Of a stretch of 53,297 bases of DNA, positions 50,270 to 53,297 are shown in pieces; the first letter of the stretch is position 1; each line of letters opens with the position of its first letter. Where the stretch lies: positions 1 to 53,297 of the forward strand of contig NZ_JBHTKJ010000031.1 in assembly GCF_042675965.1 (NCBI RefSeq), given 5' to 3'. The notes under the pieces are model-generated. The model was not told the DNA's origin and searched no databases. It saw only the letters and a program-made list of their open reading frames with translations. The DNA comes from Virgibacillus_R byunsanensis (GTDB lineage Bacteria > Bacillota > Bacilli > Bacillales > Amphibacillaceae). The position numbers were made by a program, and so were the translations under genes.

Positions 50270-50971
50270 CTAATACTTATAATCCTCCCTTTTATCTATG
50301 TATAACGTTCCATCTGTCTGTAGTTCACCATAGAAAACATCAGCTACATTCTGTATTCCTGCTTGTCTTAAATGTTTCATTACCCACACCTCATCTAAAT
50401 CTAATTGGTCAAGATTATCCATATCGATATTCCCATCATTGATAATGACTGTTGGTAAGGGGTACATGTCTGTTTTTATCTTTTCTAACCTCATATCACT
50501 TTTGGTTATCGTTTTCTTGTTGTCTTTTTTCAAAATCGATACTTTGCCATCCGTCTCCAGGATTGCATAGTCTACATCGCTCACTGAAAACACATTTTTT
50601 TCCCTGAGCATAACCCTTAAATCATTAATATCTAATCTCGCCTTCCTTAACTCCTTTTCCATGATTTTTCCATCCTTAATAACTATCACTGGCTGTCCAT
50701 TAACTATTCTCCTTACATTCTTGCCAGCTTTAATATCAACAAATCCCATTACAATGGTTAAAAGAGCCCATAATGAAAGAGCAAGTATACCTTGGGAAAT
50801 ATTCAAGTTTCCATTAACGGCAAGATTTGCAGCAATAGATCCAATTGCTATGCCTGATGCAAAATTGAAAAAGGTAAGCTGCCTCAGTTCTTTCCTGCCA
50901 ATTATCCGTGTCATCAGTAACAATACAAAAAATGACGACGCTACTCGAATAATGATTTCTATAAAACTCAT
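50270..50971 (-). CDS. DUF421 membrane protein (YetF/YdfR-like), second copy
   Basis: A 233-residue protein of full family length: three N-terminal helices (FIEIIIRVASSFFVLLLMTR with the conserved RIIGRKELRQLTFFNF), then two related cytoplasmic alpha/beta units with QPVIVIKDGKIMEKELRKAR and LDINDLRVMLREKNVFSVSD, and PTVIINDGNIDMDNLDQLDL. It is more complete than the DUF421 protein at 26071, which lacks the second cytoplasmic unit. Function is unknown; relatives are often made in stress or sporulation. No operon partner is present. Confidence 0.88.
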   Translation of the reverse strand: MSFIEIIIRVASSFFVLLLMTRIIGRKELRQLTFFNFASGIAIGSIAANLAVNGNLNISQGILALSLWALLTIVMGFVDIKAGKNVRRIVNGQPVIVIKDGKIMEKELRKARLDINDLRVMLREKNVFSVSDVDYAILETDGKVSILKKDNKKTITKSDMRLEKIKTDMYPLPTVIINDGNIDMDNLDQLDLDEVWVMKHLRQAGIQNVADVFYGELQTDGTLYIDKREDYKY

Positions 50972-51102
50972 GAATATAGCCCCTATCTATAGTGTGTTGT
51001 TTATAGTTTGGTCATAGGAACGTCCCTTATCCATTATTTTTATGCACATATACCTTGAACAACTTATATTCTGTACTATAAAACAAGATGAGGTGTTCCA
51101 TC

Positions 51103-51861
51103 ATGAATAACCCTATTATAGAAGGGAAATCGTTGGACAACGGTTTAATGGTTTTTATTGATTTAAACCGTTATCCGGTGCAATATGTAACCATCTTCAT
51201 TGATAATCAACTAATGGGAAACTTTTATCCTGCTTCTCAATTTTACTTGCCAACTAGTCGTGGTCGTCTCATAACAATAATATCTACATTAATTGATGGC
51301 TCCCAGAAACCTACAACTTTTTCTTTGCGTCCGGATCAAGTACATCGTGCCCAAGATTACATGCCAGGTGATATCCTAGTTGCCAGTGATAACTACGGGG
51401 ATATTCTGCCACCTGGCTATATGGGACACTCTGCATTGGTAGTCGATGAGAACCATATTATTGAAGCAGTCACTTCTAAACCACAAGTTCGTAAGGTCAA
51501 AATAGATAATTTTCTGTCTGTCCATCCTATTCATGCTCACTATCGCAGCAAGGATATAGAAATAGGCGAGCAGGCAGCTGCATTTGCTAAAGACTATCTA
51601 TCCGAATATAATAAACAGCTGGATAATGGGGAGAAAATTACTCCGTTCTCCTTCAATCACACTATTCCACTAGAAGATCTTTCAAGTGGTTTGTATTGTT
51701 CAAAGCTTGTCTGGCATAGTTATTACCAGGGTGCCGACATACTTTTTGAGAATGATTTCTACCTTTTTGCACCAGAGGATTTAGCCACAAACTTACAATA
51801 TGACGACCGCTTCGAGCTAATTTATCAACATCCGGAGTTTGGATTTAATATTAATTTATAA
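51103..51861 (+). CDS. YiiX/NlpC-P60-like permuted papain hydrolase
   Basis: A 252-residue protein. The second half shows the features of the circularly permuted papain-fold family: histidine in GYMGHSALVVDENHIIEA comes first and cysteine in GLYCSKLVWHSYY comes last, the reverse of ordinary NlpC/P60. Members are amidases or peptidases acting on lipids, peptidoglycan or small amides. The N-terminal 90 residues form a beta-rich domain (MVFIDLNRYPVQYVTIFIDN) with no signal peptide. The start is taken at the second ATG, preceded by GAGGTG; the first overlaps that site. The substrate is unknown. Confidence 0.7.
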   Translation: MNNPIIEGKSLDNGLMVFIDLNRYPVQYVTIFIDNQLMGNFYPASQFYLPTSRGRLITIISTLIDGSQKPTTFSLRPDQVHRAQDYMPGDILVASDNYGDILPPGYMGHSALVVDENHIIEAVTSKPQVRKVKIDNFLSVHPIHAHYRSKDIEIGEQAAAFAKDYLSEYNKQLDNGEKITPFSFNHTIPLEDLSSGLYCSKLVWHSYYQGADILFENDFYLFAPEDLATNLQYDDRFELIYQHPEFGFNINL

Positions 51862-51866
51862 AGAAA

Positions 51867-51893
51867 ATACCGTGCCTATTTGTGGCACGGTAT
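51867..51893 (+). terminator. Terminator between the YiiX-like gene and threonine aldolase gene
   Basis: ATACCGTGCC and GGCACGGTAT form a 10-bp stem around seven bases, followed by TTTCTTTT. It lies just after the YiiX-like stop codon. Confidence 0.88.
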
Positions 51894-51915
51894 TTCTTTT
51901 CTATTTATTAAAAGT

Positions 51916-52941
51916 TTAAGCATTTATGATGTTTTGAATGATTTTTAACACATTGTCGATATCCTCTTTTGTAACACCGTTGTTTGTTACAAACCTGATT
52001 GTATCCGCTCCGAAAGCTCCAGCTAGTACTCCATTCTCCTTCAATTCAGATACAAATTGATCTGTTGTCATGTGGGTACCCGCTATGTTTACTATAATAA
52101 TGTTGGTTTCCACAACGCTTTCGAGTGTTAAACCATTAATAGTTGAAAACCCATCAGCTAACACTTTCGCGTTTTCATGATCTTCTGTTAAACGTTCTAC
52201 ATTTTCCTGAAGGGCCAACAGACCAGGAGCAGCTAGGACCCCTGACTGCCTTAACCCTCCACCGAGGCGCTTTCGCCATTTACGAGCTCTTGCAATAAAT
52301 TCAGCTGAGCCAGCAATAATAGATCCCACTGGGGCACCAAGCCCTTTAGACAAACAGAATTGCACCGTATCTACATATTCAGCATACTTTTTAACAGGAA
52401 TACCTGTGGCAACTGATGCGTTAAATAGCCGTGCACCATCTAAGTGAACAGGGACGTGGTGTTTTTGGGCAATGTGATAAATTTCTTTCATATTTTCAAG
52501 CGGTATCACTGCTCCTCCTGCTTTATTATGCGTGTTCTCCAAGCAGATGAGCCCTGTTTCTGGAAAATGGATATCATCTTCCCGAATAGCCGCTTCTACA
52601 TCTTCTGGTTTCATGACCCCACGTTCTCCCTGGATCACTCTCGTTTGCACCCCAGCGAAGGCTGAAATAGCTGCACCTTCATAAAGGAATATATGTGCAT
52701 TGGATTCCAAAATAACTTCATCACTAGGTTTGCATTGCACTAACGCAGCAATTTGGTTCCCTTGGGTTCCACTTGTTACAAACAGTGCTTTTTCCTTGCC
52801 TAGCATTTCTGCTGCTCTTTCTTCTAATTTATTTACTGTTGGATCTTCTTCGTAAACGTCATCCCCAACTTCAGCATCATACATGGCTTTTCTCATCTTT
52901 TCACTTGGTTTTGTGACCGTATCGCTACGTAAATCTATCAT
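51916..52941 (-). CDS. Low-specificity L-threonine aldolase
   Basis: PLP-dependent enzyme that splits L-threonine or allo-threonine into glycine and acetaldehyde. Of 341 residues, the N-terminal DLRSDTVTKPSEKMRKAM and VGDDVYEEDPTVNKLE are family signatures, FVTSGTQGNQIA forms the phosphate-binding region, ENTHNKAGGAVIP and HLDGARLFNA are substrate and cofactor residues, and the PLP lysine is in FCLSKGLGAPVGS. The ribosome binding site is AAGGGGAGG. It is monocistronic, convergent with the YiiX-like gene. Confidence 0.92.
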   Translation of the reverse strand: MIDLRSDTVTKPSEKMRKAMYDAEVGDDVYEEDPTVNKLEERAAEMLGKEKALFVTSGTQGNQIAALVQCKPSDEVILESNAHIFLYEGAAISAFAGVQTRVIQGERGVMKPEDVEAAIREDDIHFPETGLICLENTHNKAGGAVIPLENMKEIYHIAQKHHVPVHLDGARLFNASVATGIPVKKYAEYVDTVQFCLSKGLGAPVGSIIAGSAEFIARARKWRKRLGGGLRQSGVLAAPGLLALQENVERLTEDHENAKVLADGFSTINGLTLESVVETNIIIVNIAGTHMTTDQFVSELKENGVLAGAFGADTIRFVTNNGVTKEDIDNVLKIIQNIINA

Positions 52942-53084
52942 ATGTATCCTCCCCTTTATTTCTTTTTACCATCCATTATACACCTAATCATTCATTGAAA
53001 ATGGAAAATCACACTACTTATTTTTGCCAATTTCAGCTGAGATAATTTTAACGTACTTCCGAAAGAAGTCTCCATCTTCAAGTG

Positions 53085-53160
53085 TGTGAAGGGCGTAGCC
53101 CAACGGTAAGGGGGAGATGAATTTCGGTTGGGCGACAGCCCAAAGGCTTTTTCTTTTGCT
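53085..53160 (+). mobile_element. Left-end hairpin region of an IS200/IS605 element
   Basis: Two compact hairpins, GGGCGTAGCCC and TTGGGCgacaGCCCAA, occur directly upstream of the transposase start. Subterminal hairpins are a hallmark of the IS200/IS605 family, where TnpA recognises them on single-stranded DNA. The exact left border is not fixed here. Confidence 0.6.
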
Positions 53161-53215
53161 TTTTTTGTCCAGTATGGTATAATCAGTATTATAAAGTATA
53201 AGGATTGATATAACA

Positions 53216-53297
53216 ATGAAATTAGACAGCAATAATCATTCAGTATTCTTGATGTATTACCATCTTGTGTTAGTCGTGAAATATCGAAGGAAAGTAA
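53216..53297 (+). CDS. tnpA: IS200/IS605-family transposase TnpA, N-terminal part (runs off window)
   Basis: The first 27 codons (MKLDSNNHSVFLMYYHLVLV and VKYRRKV) match the conserved N-terminus of Y1-type HUH transposases; the YHLVLVVKYR stretch begins the first strand of that fold. A weak ribosome binding site AAGGATTG precedes the ATG. The gene continues beyond the window, so its integrity is unknown. It is a possible source of the TnpB-type remnants at 20.8-21.1 kb, although those may come from another element. Confidence 0.82.
   Translation, partial: MKLDSNNHSVFLMYYHLVLVVKYRRKV

Noticed and set aside
53014..53232. Two minus-strand frames of 72-74 codons
   Set aside because: They lie antisense to the IS200/IS605 left end and transposase start and contain its hairpins; no ribosome binding site.

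Overview
The window looks like a chromosomal segment from a low-GC, probably halotolerant Bacillaceae (Oceanobacillus/Virgibacillus/Lentibacillus type). This is inferred from AT-rich DNA, strong AGGAGG ribosome binding sites with occasional TTG starts, close resemblance of many products to Bacillus subtilis proteins (GltA/GltB, KatE, RlmN, YwnA/YwnB, CatE, DUF421 proteins), a NaChBac-like sodium channel, and the GC-rich interspersed repeats common in this group. Most genes lie on the minus strand. No rRNA, tRNA or CRISPR array was seen.

Layout. 0-3 kb: a branched-chain amino acid ABC operon (binding protein, LivH, LivM) whose LivM is cut short near the window edge. 3-8.7 kb: a decayed, repeat-rich zone with an SDR remnant, an XRE-ImmA metalloprotease with a small acidic partner, a dead transposase, a NIPSNAP fragment, a cell-wall amidase with a mobile element inserted at its stop codon, and a GyrI-like protein. 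8.7-17.5 kb: a sodium:solute symporter, a YcdB-like protein, a class I ribonucleotide reductase operon (alpha, flavodoxin, beta) behind a cobalamin riboswitch plus terminator, a gamma carbonic anhydrase homologue and a DUF3231 protein. 17.7-20.6 kb: a TrpXYZ-type ABC importer operon. 20.8-26 kb: scrambled fdhA/TnpB debris followed by an oxalate/formate-type antiporter, a YdeP/FdhF-like molybdoenzyme and FdhD. 26-28.6 kb: a DUF421 protein and the divergent ywnA/ywnB pair with matched operators. 28.9-31 kb: a ParM actin, ParR adaptor and a twelve-unit octamer array that looks like a parC centromere. 31.6-44.2 kb: a membrane protein, large catalase, GGDEF relic, EamA transporter, RlmN and both glutamate synthase subunits. 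44.6-53.3 kb: a secreted protein with six 28-residue repeats, a luciferase-like oxidoreductase, a NavBac channel, CatE, WrbA, a second DUF421 protein, a YiiX-like hydrolase, threonine aldolase and the start of an IS200/IS605 element.

The most unusual content is (i) a complete type II partition cassette (array-parM-parR) among ordinary chromosomal genes; (ii) vitamin B12 control of a B12-independent ribonucleotide reductase through an attenuator; (iii) a family of about 0.5-0.7 kb non-autonomous elements (three copies) with terminal inverted repeats and about 8-bp target duplications, one carrying a nested 117-bp MITE whose empty site is preserved in another copy; and (iv) a short interspersed repeat with two hairpins, present six times, mostly just beyond the 3' ends of genes. 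All functional names rest on reading motifs by eye; no database search was run.
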